This document shows positions 1-12,607 of a stretch of 64,000 nt of DNA, one piece after another. This DNA comes from Apus apus (taxonomy: Eukaryota; Chordata; Aves; Apodiformes; Apodidae). How positions within the stretch are numbered: the first letter of the stretch is position 1; each line of letters opens with the position of its first letter. The stretch lies in contig NC_067282.1 in NCBI RefSeq assembly GCF_020740795.1, forward strand, positions 147,484,858 to 147,548,857, read 5' to 3'. Made by a program: the position numbers and the translations under genes. The notes under the pieces were generated by a model. It saw nothing but the letters and a program-made list of their open reading frames with translations, had not been told where the DNA came from and did no database searches.

Positions 1-1170
1 CACACTGTCCCTCCCCACACAAGAACAATGAGTCAGTCCTTTTCTCTTAGTCTCTGCTCTTTACACTTATTAAAATTTCAAGCCAAAACCAGGCTTTTCA
101 ACCATCACATGTTTTATTCCCATAAACATGCGAGGTGTAAATGGCCAGTTTTAAAGCTACTTGTGGGACAGTACAATCTGAGCCTCTTCTGCAAGTGCAC
201 TGCCATTTGTTTTTTAATTTTGCAGTTTTACTCTTTATTTCCATAGGGAGACTCCAGATTCATTCTCTTTTCTGGACAGCAGGGCAGCCATTACTTCCAT
301 GTTTTTTTGCACATCGTGCTCTGAGGCTTTTAAGCTGGTGGAAACTCAACAGAAAATGTTGCAGCAGAAATGGCCAGAGAGAACTCTGTCAAGGGTTGTG
401 CAAAGGTGCTGCATCCTCCCTGGTCCAGCACATTGAAATGCCAAGCTGGATGCTACCACAGGCATCATCCCCACGCGGCACAAGGGAAAAATGGGGCTTT
501 CAAAGATGAAGGTTGTAAAGTGGAACTGGACCTCTGTGGGAGGAGAGAGATGACTGAGGAGGCCAGTCACTGGTCTGAAGCTCTTTGAGAAAACCCTCAG
601 ATCTGATTTTCTAGCTTGACTTTAGGCTTTCCTCCACACTACAAACATGCTTGGTGATCACTGGACTGTGTAATGATCAGGGTGTTTTCCTCTGGAGCTG
701 ATCCTGAATTGGAAACTCAACTTGACTTAGAACTTGTCTCATCACTACGGGCTTGCCTGGTGATCTGGACTCAGTCAAACTTGGCTCCCATCACCAGACC
801 CTCTCTAGCCACCTTGCCTTGGGGCTGTAAGAATGCACCTTTGCTGGCCAGCTCTGTCCCTGCTCCTGCCTTTCCACCAGCCTCAGCTCCCATCTTGCCC
901 TCCCCCAGGGGAAGGGAACCTGCCATCGCTGCTCCCTGAAAAAGGCTTCCCCTTTGATCTAAACACAAGGACATCAAAGCTTCTCAAAAATACTATTTTT
1001 TAAAAATACAGAAAAAAACCCCTGAATTTTTCTCACTAAATTCTCAATAAGACATTTTGAATGAACCTTTTTAGAAACAAATCATTCCAAGAAGGGCACC
1101 TGGTCTGGAACATTTCACCCCAATGCTCTAAGTGGCTCTGAAATCAACAAATGGGTGCTGGACTGATGAG
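1..1170. other. Intergenic, no gene recognised
   Basis: No splice-supported exon or known repeat. By human gene order DRAM1 should lie further left, but I see none of it here. Confidence 0.6.
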
Positions 1171-1628
1171 AATCATAGAATCATAGAATGGTTAAGGTTG
1201 GAAGAGACCATAAAGATCATCCTGCATTGGCAGGGACACCTCCCACTAGACCAGGTTGCCCAAAGCCCCACTAACCTGGCCTTGAACACTTCCAGGGATG
1301 GGGCTCCTACAGCTTCCCTGGAAAACCTGTTCCAGTGTCTCACCACCCTCATCCTAAATAAAATCTTCCTAATATTTAACCTAAATCTCCTCTTTTTCAG
1401 TTCAAAACCATTCCCCCTTGTCCTGTTGCTACCTGCCTTTGTAAAAAGCTCCTCCCCAGCTTTTCTGTAGCCCCTTCAGGTCCTGGAAGGCTGCTATATA
1501 AGGTTTCCTTGGAGCCTTCTCTTCTCCAGGCTGAACAACTCCAACTCTCAGCCTGTCTTCATAGGAGAGGTGCTCCAGCACTCTGATCATCTTCATGGCC
1601 CTTCTCTGGACTCATTCCAAGAGCATGG
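1171..1628 (-). mobile_element. CR1 LINE, 5'-truncated copy
   Basis: In minus orientation. It opens on the plus strand with two ATCATAGA-type units (the reversed CR1 3' end), followed by the reversed CR1 ORF2 C-terminal region and a short 3' UTR. It is broken by several small indels. Confidence 0.9.
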
Positions 1629-4565
1629 AAAGAGGGACTGAGAAAATCAGCAAGGCATAGGGAAAGAGCTAGAGAAAGCAAAAGCAGCAGAAAGTCACTC
1701 TTTCCTGTCCAGGAGCTCCAGACATTCCTATGAAAGAAGCATGAGCTGAAACCAGCTCAGATTCACCATCATGGTGTAAGAGAGCAGGCAGGAATGTCAA
1801 GTGGCATCTTGACCAGTCACATTCAGAGCTGACATACTTTTGGGAAATGTGGATGAATGCTCTGGTTCAGAGAGCTGAGTATTATTCCTGCTATTGCCAT
1901 GGGGTTGTTAATGCAAATAAATGTCAAGCAGAAAGGGTTTGGAAGGAATGAAAAATGAATGACAGCCCATAGGTCAAGACACTGCTTTGGCTAATAGAAT
2001 TGAAAAGGAATCTAAAGTCAGATTCCTTAATTTAAGCCTTTGTTTAAGTTCAGTGACTGGATTAACCATGGGGGAAAAAAGCCTTTGTTAATTATTTAAT
2101 CCTTTGACTTTCACTGAAAAAGCTTGTGCATATAACATCCCCAAATCACGGATCAACACTGAGAAATACTAGTACTGTTGATTCTTTTATTTGTATTTCA
2201 CATCTAAGTGTGTGATTGTGGCAGTAAAATGGAGTGATAGTGCTTAAAGTAGCTGTAACTTTCCCTTCCCCATGTACCAGACAACCAAACACTGGAGACA
2301 TCCCTCTTGAAAATTAGACATTTTCCAAAACTTACTTTTTTTATCTTCTGGCCAGCAAATTTGGGTTTTGGGTTGTTTGTTTTTTTTCCTTTTCTTCCTT
2401 CCTTCTTTTATATGCATCACAGACCATTTACAAAGACAATTACAGGTGGCTTCCTGAGAGTAATGAACCAGGAGAAGAGGAAAGACACAGCAGCCTTAGG
2501 ATGTTTTCTATTTACAAATCCTAACCAAGATGTTTCTGTTCCGTCTCATGCAACTTTACAAATCTGTCTTGAAAACAACAACCAAGCCACAAAATTATTC
2601 AGCTACTACTCTTCTAACATTATTATTAAATAATTCAGGTATTGCACACAGTAATGCTTTGGAGTTTGGGGTTTTGGTTTTTGTTTTATTGGTTTTTTTC
2701 ACTTGTGTTTTGTTAAAGAATGATTTTTATAAGGCTGACATAATATATTTGTGATTTTCCTCTGTGACTCTTGAATGGAAATGCCAGGAAAGAGAAAAGC
2801 TTTCATGTGGCTTTCCCTCCCCCATTTCTTCTCTGCTGATCTAGAACCATCTGATCTTGGCTTGTGCCTAAAGGCAAATAGACCAGAGCTGTAACTGCGG
2901 TGTAGTGGTTTCAGTGATCTTACAGAAAAAGCTTTCATCACAATGTTCCCCCTTCTTCCCAAATCTTGAGTAACAAAAAACCATAAACCAAAGAGAAAAC
3001 ACTTTAGAGCAAGGTGAGGAGAAGCCAGGAAATGGTTTGTGACAACAGGAATTAGGGGAACTTAGTTGAAATTAGGCATGGTAATGTGTATTCCTATCAC
3101 TCCATCACTTAATGAACTTCAACAACAAGCCTGAATATTTTGAAAGGCCCTTGGGACAGCAGAAAAGAATTTCTGATCTCTGAAAGCACCAAAGAAGTTT
3201 TGATGTTTTTTTTCCCATCAAATTATCAGCTGCTGTGGTTCAAAACAAATCCTGCCATCATCAATTTTGTTACTTCTTTGTTTTTTCAGAAAAAGAGTGT
3301 AACTTGTAGACCAAAACCTTATGTAGGTCACTAAGGTTGCATAAAATACTGTGTAAATGCTGTTATAAAACCAAACAAAGCAAACTTATTCTGCCGTAAA
3401 TAACATGTGGTTACTATTTGTTTACAATTTTGTCCAGCTATCAAAACAAGCTAAAGATTTTGATAAATGGTTCAGTCATTTTGTAAAGAACACAGATTAG
3501 GGGAAGTATATCCAACATCTGCTCTTCTAGTGTCAGCAGTACTGCTGAACCTTAGCTCCTTCTGCCTGGGCAATATGCAACCTACCAGAGAGCTCTGGAG
3601 TCAAGCTACAGAGGTTAATTATGTATGCTGCTCTCTGCACCTTCCACTGATTAGTTGATTCCACTGAAGCTGTCCTAATGTTCTAAAAGAAAAGAAAGAA
3701 ATGCAATTAATCCCCTCTTTGTTTCGTTTAATTCTTTCTGAAAGGATTTCTAAAGAACAGTGGGATTTGGGGTTGACAGCACATCATTTTCTTAGTACAC
3801 AGATGACTTAAGATCAGCAATGGTAATTTGTCTGGAGGATAAACACAGAAATATTTTGCACTACAGAGCTGTTGGAAGTGGTGTGCAGAGGGGGAATGTC
3901 TGGTTGCCTGTGGAGGCTGAGGGGAGACTTGCTTCAAAGCCAAGTTTCAAATATCATCTGTTTTCACTATAACACTATGTAACAAAACAAACCTCAGTAG
4001 AATTCTCAGTTAAGTGGGAGAGATTTTAATTGTTTTGGTTTTTTTCACTGTCATCTCTCCTGGAATTCAGAAAGATGTTTAAAGGAATTTTGTTTGCTTG
4101 GGTCTTGGACATAAAAAAAAAAATAAAGAATGTGGAGTGCTCAGGAACAGATGAAGTGTTGCAAACTGGAACTAAAAATGTAAACATGGGAAATTAGGAG
4201 AGTGTATGTGAGAAAGTGTACATGTGAATGCACTTTTTGTTAAGTGAAAGCATTTATCTAATAAAACCTTTCAAAATCTAAGGATGAAGACTCTCTCCAT
4301 AATCAAGTTAACTGTCAACAAACAGTTTTTCCTCACCAGTTCAGTGTGTTTTCATATGTAGGCTAGAGAAAAAGAGATGAAGCAAAACTATTAAGTGAAG
4401 ACTGGCACTAAAGTGAATCTGCTATGCAAACCTAAAATCAGAAATGCTGTCTACTTTCCAGCTAAGTATGAAGTGCTTGTGTTATTGGAGAAAGGACATA
4501 AACTGCATTAGTGGACCATTGTTTGCAACTGACAGATACAAAACCCCAAAGGGATGAGCAAAAGG
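1629..4565. other. Intergenic, no gene recognised
   Basis: AT-rich unique sequence with several T-rich tracts (about 2330-2405 and 2660-2710). No feature can be supported. Confidence 0.6.
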
Positions 4566-4839
4566 AATCATAGAACCATAGGATGGTTTGGATCTAGTTC
4601 CAACCCCCGTGCCATGTGTAGGGACACCTCCCACTAGACCAGGTTACTCAAAGCCCATCCAACCTGGCCTTGAACGCTTCCAGGGGATGGGCATCCACAA
4701 CCTCCCTGGGCAACTTGTTCCAGTGTCTTACCACCCTCACACTGAATAATTTCCTCCCAATGTCTAACCTAAATCTACTCTCTTTCAGTTTAAAAACACT
4801 ACCCCTTCTGCCATTGCTTCATGGCCTTGTAAAAAGTCC
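4566..4839 (-). mobile_element. CR1 LINE, short truncated copy
   Basis: In minus orientation, about 270 bp. It has the same 3' end, the GGGACACCTCCCACTAGACC segment and part of the ORF2 C-terminal region. Confidence 0.9.
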
Positions 4840-5685
4840 CAATATTGATAATAAGTTTCTTTCTTCTGGCAGGGTGATACTCTTGGCATAAGGAGTCTCA
4901 CACAATAAAGATGCACACTGAAAACCAGCCACAGTATGGCATTCAGAGTTTCATGGGCATTACCTGAACTGATTGTGCTATATTAACTGTGGTGGGTAAC
5001 GGTGTGTCATGGAGCAAAGGGATGGGTGCCCAGGAGAGGCAGGTCCCAGAAAAAAAAGCTAGTGCAGCGTGTGCTGATATGTGTGACTATATAGACACAA
5101 TAATTGAAATGGAAAAAATGTCCAGAATGGGAGAAAGAGAAGCTTGGTTATTCAACCCACTCTGTTTATAAGGCAAAAGGAAAAGTTTGTATAACACCTG
5201 ATTTTCTGAGGGCTGCCTCATGCAACACTAGTACTAGCATGGTCCCCTTGTGAGTACAGTACAAATAATTTCCAAAGAGAGCTGTCCTGTTATTCCTGTC
5301 CTCTCTGCCAAAGCTTCAGTTGCCACAAAAGCATGGCATCTTCCTTCACCCAAACTGCTGACATTTTGAAATGTTTTCTGGTAACTGTATACTTGCAGCA
5401 AGAAGTTCAGGGAAATGAACAGAATTTGATTTCCTAGGGACCCCGAGCACGTGCCTGACTGGCTTTGATTTCTAGAACACAAGTGCCATGTGTACATTTC
5501 CTATAGCAGGGCTACAGACCATGGCCTCACACCCATAAAACTCTGTTGAAGACAATGGAAACCCTCCTTAGTGAAACTCAGATTCTAGTTGCTGGGCAGA
5601 CTGGTTGCCATTGGTTATCATCTCACTGGCTATGTACCAGAGGTTTGTGGTGTTCTGCTGATTGACATGTTGCCTGAATGAAGAT

Positions 5686-6390
5686 AATCATAGAATAATA
5701 GAATCATAGAATGGTTTGGGTCAGAAAGGATCCTAGAGATCATCTAGTTTCAAGCCCCTGGCCATGGGCAGGGACACCTCCCACTAGATCAGGTCGCTCA
5801 GAGCCCCATCCAGTCTTGCCTTGAACAATTCCAGGGATGGGGCATCAACAACCTCCCTGGGCAACCTATTCCAGTGTCTTATCACCCTCACACTAAACAG
5901 TTTCTTCCTAATATCTAACCTAAATCTCCCCTCTTTCAGTTTAAAACCATTACCCCTTGTCCTATCACTTCCCTCTCTGGTGAAAAGCCCCTCCCCAACT
6001 TTCCTGTGGACCACCTTTAGATACTGGAAGGCCACTATAAGGTCTCCCCAGAGCCTTGTCTTCTCCAGGCTGAATAGCCCCAACTCTCTCAGCCTCTCTT
6101 TGTAGGTGAGGTGCTCCAGCCCTCTGGTCATCTTTGTGGCCTCCTTCTAGACTTTCTCCAGGATCTCCATGTCCTTCTTGTGCTGGGGGCTCCCGACTGG
6201 ACACAGTACTCCAGGTGGGGTCTCACGAGAGTGGAGTAAAGGGGCAGAATCAGCTCCCTTGACCTGCTGGCCATGCTTCTTTTGATGCAGTCCAGGACAC
6301 AGTTGGCTTTCCGGGCTGCCAGTGCACATTGCCGGCTCATGTTGAGCTTCTCATCAACCAAGACCCCCAAGTCCTTCTCCTCCAGACAAC
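5686..6390 (-). mobile_element. CR1 LINE, 0.7-kb truncated copy with open ORF2 end
   Basis: In minus orientation, with three terminal repeat units at 5686-5714. The ORF2 C-terminal frame is open for about 115 codons (6131-5784, ending in SDLI and a stop). The upstream part continues in another frame (to about 6370), so a frameshift near 6130 breaks it. The 5' end is truncated and no reverse-transcriptase core is present. Confidence 0.93.
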
Positions 6391-8349
6391 CCTAGAATTG
6401 AGTTAAGGCTGTAACTGGAGGGGTCTAAATGCTGATGAGAGGGCCTAACTTCAGAGGGAAAGCATAAACAGATACATTATAACACCTTTTTTCTAACATT
6501 AGGGTCTAAAGAGGCTTCAGACAGGGATGTCATCTTTCTGGAGCTCACATGCTATTTCATTATTTCTCCCTTTTCATCAAACCCCTAGGGGACCCCGATC
6601 TTTGAGATGGCTTCCTCTTTCCCCTACCAAAATGTGACTGAAAACAGCCAATAGGCTCTGAAAGTTAAGAAAAACTAAGGACAGACACAGGTACAAAGTG
6701 ATGCTATTTCCACAGTAAATCAGGCTGAAACACTTCCCACAATTAAATTATTATGCAGAAGCTATTAGAAGAGAGACTTGCATGACTTTAATCTATGGTA
6801 ATAGGTCAACTCAACAATGTTTGAAGACCAGGGATGCCAGGGGGCTGGAAGAACGGTAACAAAGGCTAAAGTTTACAACAGATGAGGAGGCTGACTTGAA
6901 AGCCAATTCAGAGGCAGAGAAGTTACAGTAAGAAAAATGCTAATAATCACCCCTCACCCATGGTATTCTAGTTGTATTCAACTGCTTTGAAATTGTCTTC
7001 TTAATACATGCTCTTGTGCAGGCAGGCAAGCTTTTGACATTAGTTCCCTAAACCACACCAAACACATGATAAAGCATGATGAACCATTCTTTGCTTAATG
7101 AAGTTTTACAAAAGAACTGGCTGCCACCTATTTCACTCTTTGCTTTTGATGATGCCAGGCATCATGCTGAGCAAACAAGACACTGTTGTTCAAGGTTACT
7201 TAGGAAAAACAAAAATATCTGTTATTATTTGACAGCTCCCTAAAAGCACTGTACTGAGGAGAAAGCAAATGATGAAACAACTGAGAAAAAGACATTCCTC
7301 CTTTTCTCTGTTCATCCCTCTCCCTACTTCTACTCTACTTTAGAACTAGGTGAACTGGATCCAGAAGATCAAAAGATCATCTCAGCATGCAGACGTTTTC
7401 CTTTTCAAAGAGATGCTGAGAAGCAGTATAGAGAAATCAACACTGCAAGATGCAGTTTAGGGGGAAGGATTCCCCATGCCTGTGAAAAATGGTGAGAACA
7501 GTGCTGCAAGAAATCACACACGGAATCTGTTGGGAGCATGCAGTTGGCTGAACGCTAGAGATCACTTGTTTTAGAGCAAAAAGGATAATCACAGTTGTTA
7601 GGAGAGATATAATTTAAAATAGGTCTTACTAATTTTTTCCACTGTCTAATTCTTCACAGCAGGGTAATTCAAGTGTAATAAAGTTCTCACCATTACAAGT
7701 GACCTAAAGGGTAAGATTTATTAAAAAGTTGATGGCAATCACCTATAAACCACCTATAAAAAGAACTGTTGATATAAATGTAAAAATTACTCCCAGATCC
7801 CATCTGATCCATCCTTCTCAGCACCCAGACCGATGTTTTTTCCAATACAAGATTGGTCCCAAGCCCAGCATCCACTTTATTTTGAATCCTGATTCCACAA
7901 ACAGAAGACAATAGTGAAGCACAAAAAGGGATTTTTAATGTCCAGGGAACAGCGTGTCCCCAGACAGAGTAGACAGCTTTCAAGTGCAAGTGCATAGACT
8001 AGAACAAGCAAGAGCTTGATAAGAAAAAAGTATATTACATAAAATCAGAGAATACTATTATTTATAATTTCACTATTACAGAGACAGAATACCAGTTATG
8101 AAGTCTGATGCAAAGAAGAAAATAATCTACTGTCTGCAAAGTGAATGTTTGTTCATAATTTTCCTTTCCACCAATTTACCTGAAAATGGGAAATACACTT
8201 GTTTAAGGTCAAGACACTAATTTTAAAACTTTTTAAAACAAAATCCAAATAAAACCAAGTCTTTCATGTTACATCCATCCTTAACCAATGACCTGTATTG
8301 TAATTTATAACCATTTAAACTTCTTTCCTCAAAATGAATATGACAGGAC
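6391..8349. other. Intergenic, no gene recognised
   Basis: Unique-looking sequence between two CR1 copies. No coding or RNA gene was recognised. Confidence 0.6.
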
Positions 8350-8747
8350 AAGAGAGGTTGGATTGTACAGCCTGGAGAAGAGGAGGCTCCAGGGAGACAT
8401 TATAGTGGCCTTCCAGTACTTGAAGGGGGCCTACAGGAAAGCTGGGGAGGGACTTTTTAAAAGGGCACAGAATGACAGGATCAGGGGTAATGGTTCTAAA
8501 GTGGAAGAGGGGAGATTTAAGTTGGGTATTAGGAAGAAATTCTTCACTATGGGGGTGACAAGACACTGGAATAAGATGCCCAGGGAAGTTGTGGACGTTT
8601 CCTTCCTGGAAGTGTTCAAGGCCAGGTTGGATAGGGTTCTGAGCAACCTGGTCTAGTGGGAGGTGTTCCTGCCCATGCCTGGGGGTTGGAACTAGATGAT
8701 CTTTAAGGCCTCTTCCAACCCAAACTATACCATGATGATTCTATGAA
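8350..8747 (+). mobile_element. CR1 LINE, truncated copy with open ORF2 end
   Basis: In plus orientation. The ORF2 C-terminal frame is open to its natural stop at 8654-8656 (ending LSNLV). It is followed by the short CR1 3' UTR and an ATGATGATTCTATGAA end. Confidence 0.93.
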
Positions 8748-10839
8748 GGTATTAGCGAAATTAGACAGTCAAACACAAGGCAGGAATGCCCAGAGCCTCC
8801 TGAATTATTGCAAACATTTTAGGAACGAACAAACTTGCAACTTAGCACTGAACATCAATCTCTGCTCACAACTGGAGTAAAATCTTGGTAGCAGGAAAAG
8901 GGACTGCAGGATCACTGCAGTACTCCCCACATCTTCCATTACAGCATTCAGTATTGATTTTTACCAGAGACAGAACTGCAAGACTAAGCAAGCCATAGCC
9001 TGAGCTAATGGGGCAGTTCTTGTTTTGCCTGTAAAGTGGAATGAATGGAGGAGATACCATCACATCAAGTATCAGGAGAGGAATGCTTAGGACACTAGTA
9101 CAGGCATTTGACTTGCAGTCATCTCAGACAAGAGGCTGCCAATTTCCTTAGGAGTAGGAAAATACACATTCCGTTTTGCAGACAAAACATTATAACTCTG
9201 CAACCCTGTATCAGCTTTTCAGAGAAAAAAACGGGTTCCCAGAAAGTTTAAGTTCATGATGAACTTCATTTTCTTGCTACATAACATTATGGAAAGCAAA
9301 ACTGATCTGGCCACACGCAATGCAAAGTGCTGATCTTAGTGATACTCTTTTTCCAAGTACAGGCTGTAGTTCCTGATGACTTTTATTCACAGAATGACAA
9401 ACTATACACTTAACTCACTGGTGTAAATAACACACACTGGAAAGAAAAACAAGAGAGAGGAAGAGACCCAGCTTGGAAAAAGAACCATCAATTTTCTTTT
9501 CAAATGTAGCTGAACAGGAGAGTTGGGAGGGAACAGATTAATGATGAGGAGTGCTAAACTAGAACTTCAGAATAAGGTTATTATCATGTCCAGATGTTGT
9601 TTTTGACTTTGACAGTTGTTTGAGGTTTCACTTAAATAAATACTGAAATGCATCTAGTCTTAAGGCACCTACATGCATTTAAAATGATTGTAAGTATCTT
9701 TAAGAAACTGACCATTATACACTCTGCACTCCATTTCACCTCCAAAATGAGGAAGATGGTGACTGGGTAAAAAAACCCAAATGTTTGTTTAAATATTTAG
9801 TACATAATTTACTAACAGTACATAATGAGTATTAAAAGATGCATTATAACTCCAACAGTTATTCTGGCAACAAGCTGAAGCAGTTCTTGCACCTTCAAAT
9901 TGCAATATTGCCCCAGATGATTATTTAAATCCATATAAAATATATTAGATGTGTATAACTGACATCTCTTAATGTATACTGCATCTTTTGAAAGTTTGTT
10001 GCTGTTGGAAGCTTTTTAAAAATAAAAGTCACTTAAAAATGGACTTCTTCTCTTGAAAGTATTACGTGTATCTGATTACTCTGCAGCCAAGTTGAAATCC
10101 TCCCTCCATCTTCTATTCCAAAACAGATGGCAAATAACGAGCAAGTTGGAATATCCTCAGCTTATAGTATTTCGCCTGTGGTTAAGGACTTTCCAGTTCC
10201 TGGGTTAGCACCATCTCACTAGAAAACTGCTGTAGATCAAGGAGGACGGGTGCAGCTGACATAATTCAGTCTCAAACCAACAATCCCATATTAATAGCTT
10301 CTTGTGTCAGCATGTGTCCTAAGCTGAAACATCTCAGATGGGATTTGGCTACAACCTGAGTACAGGGATGTGTTTAGCAGATGAGACTGGCAGGAACAGA
10401 GGAGCTTAATGTGGTCAGAGGTTCCAAAGACAGTGGAAGCACTGTGGCTGCTGACCCACTGAAGGTAAAAAGGGAACGTTTTATCTTTTTTTCCCTGATT
10501 CCTCACAATTTAGACATTAATTTTCACTGTGCAGTGTGCCATCACTCAAGTGGGAGAGGAGAAAAAGTGGCAATATTTTTCTTAACATTTCTCCAAGCCT
10601 AGTAAGATAGCACTATTCCAAAGTAAACAGCTACCCTGCAAAAACTCCACAAGCCTTAAGCAATTAAATTCACCATTCCTACTAATGAAACTGTTATTCT
10701 GTGACATATATAATCACAAATTAATTACCCCTCATTGTAAGGAGTGACAGTAGGCTAGGGACTTTCTTTTCCATTCCAAAAATACATTTTTGTTATCTTG
10801 TTTAAAATAACATGGGAATAAAATAGAACCACAACTTCG
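8748..10839. other. Intergenic sequence downstream of WASHC3
   Basis: AT-rich. No gene was recognised, although part could be a longer WASHC3 3' UTR. Confidence 0.5.
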
Positions 10840-12522
10840 GTTTACAAAGAATAGCTTTATTATAGAGATTGCTTCAATGAGTTTTCAAATATAGATTTTT
10901 TTAAAACGTCACCATATATGTTTTCTGGTATAATATTATAATATTTACTTTTGAAATACTTATTGCTAACATGTTAATATTTGTTGAGTTTTACCAAGTG
11001 TTAACTATTGAGTATTTTTAAGTGCTCAATAATAATTAATTCATCATTGAAATGTCATCTCTAGGCATTTTCTAGTGCATATATTCTTTCACAGGGATTC
11101 AGGCATTAGTCTGATTTACAGGTTATGAAGAGCTTAAATATGTCTGCTAGACTAAAATGGAAGCCATGCTTAAGTTACAGGAAAAAAAACCAACAGCTAA
11201 CCTATTGAAAGGCATAAATAACTAAGAGAGAAGATGATTTGGTCATAAAAACTACCAAATTCATATTCTTAAGAGCTTCAGTTTTACTCTTTTCTTGGTC
11301 TCAGGAAGAATGTGAAATACCAGAAAGTGAATGATTGCCCAGAGCACTCTGGTATAATCACAATAATCTGGGGAATACAAATAGATTGTGAAAAATTTCA
11401 AGTAGAACAAATTATATTAAAGAAGATCCTTTACTGAAACATCATTTTTGACTCATGGAGTAGATTAAGTAATTTGGAGGGAAGTCTTCAGGGCCTGTCA
11501 GGCTCCAAGTGGATTTCTTTATATTGTTCCCCAATGCATACCTCAATAGGTAGCAAGGTAGTTTTCTCATTAACCAAACTGAATCTTTGCTGCTTTGTTC
11601 AAATTAACAGTAAAGGCACCAACTTGGAGGTGACTTTTTACCCTATGCAAACTGCTCAGCCACAGCTCCTTTAGAGTAAGCCCAACAGTAAGTGGTTTCC
11701 ACCGACACACATCACAGCAAACAAGGAGTCAGACTTTGGTATTTCACCAATAACCTCCCAGTCACTTGCTTGTTTCACAGTACCATTTTCAAACCAATCT
11801 TGCAATGTTTTGTAGCTTTCTACACCACTGTAACCAGAATTTGATAAATCAACTCTTCTACAGGGTAGGAATTTCTTTAACAATTTTGTACAGACTCTAA
11901 CATGATATCAAATAGCAGTATATACTTCAAAAATAGATTCAGATAGGTTTTTTAATACATTTTTCACTTGTATTGTAGTTTCTCTCTAAACAGAAGTATC
12001 ACTGATTTGCAGTCACCACAAGATAGCTGACTTCTATGTAAATGTTGTTGCATGACTTCAGAATATAGTATAATGAAAAAAATAAATAGAGATCATAAAT
12101 GAAAAAATAATTTGCAAAAGTTCCTTTACCTGTAAGTTATGGGACAGAAAGAAGGCAACTTAGGTAAAATGTGTTACATGGAAAACCCAATAATGACCAG
12201 AATGCAGCATTAGAGTCCTGGAGGTTTAAAAGTGTGGAATTCTTAAGAGTTTTACGAAGTAATTTCAGAAGTATCAAAAAGGATTCTGAAACACAGCACA
12301 AAAATTGCAAGGGTCTCACCATTATTTTTCATGGTGGAAAGCTTCAGGTTGAAACATACTGCCTGTTCAAACTTTCTGGGAGAGAACACAGAGAACCCTA
12401 GTTCTTAAAAATGCTGTCAGATAAATCATGTTGCCCATGTGATCCACGCAAAACCATTGTCTGCCAAAGCTTCAAACACAGGAGCACTTAACAAAGGTTT
12501 CCAAAGGTCAAAATCAGTCTCT
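10840..12522 (-). other. WASHC3: WASHC3 3' UTR (inferred extent)
   Basis: About 1.7 kb follows the stop codon on the minus strand. The first canonical AATAAA I find is at 10861-10856, which sets the proposed end near 10840. An ATTAAA at about 11956-11951 could give a shorter form. The extent is inferred from signals only. Confidence 0.5.
10856..10861 (-). terminator. Candidate WASHC3 polyadenylation signal
   Basis: AATAAA on the minus strand, the first canonical hexamer after the WASHC3 stop codon. Cleavage would be expected 10-30 nt further on, near 10840. Confidence 0.5.
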
Positions 12523-12607
12523 TTAGTCACTAAATGAAGATTCACTATCAGAACTGTCTTCTGCTTTCCCATCATCTCCCCAGGCAGGCACAGGGGCATC
12601 TGGGGTC
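12523..12607 (-). CDS. WASHC3: WASHC3 coding exon 7 with stop codon
   Basis: This exon is 85 nt. It completes codon 174 and encodes residues 175-201 (TPDAPVP...SSFSD), then TAA at 12525-12523. The acceptor is CCTGCAG. The acidic SSDSESSFSD end matches the family, while the stretch before it (AWGDDGKAED) differs from the human tail I recall. Confidence 0.94.

Noticed and set aside
8288-8656. A 122-codon open frame as a host gene
   Set aside because: It is the C-terminal end of CR1 ORF2 within a truncated LINE. The same holds for 5784-6131 and 38091-38501.
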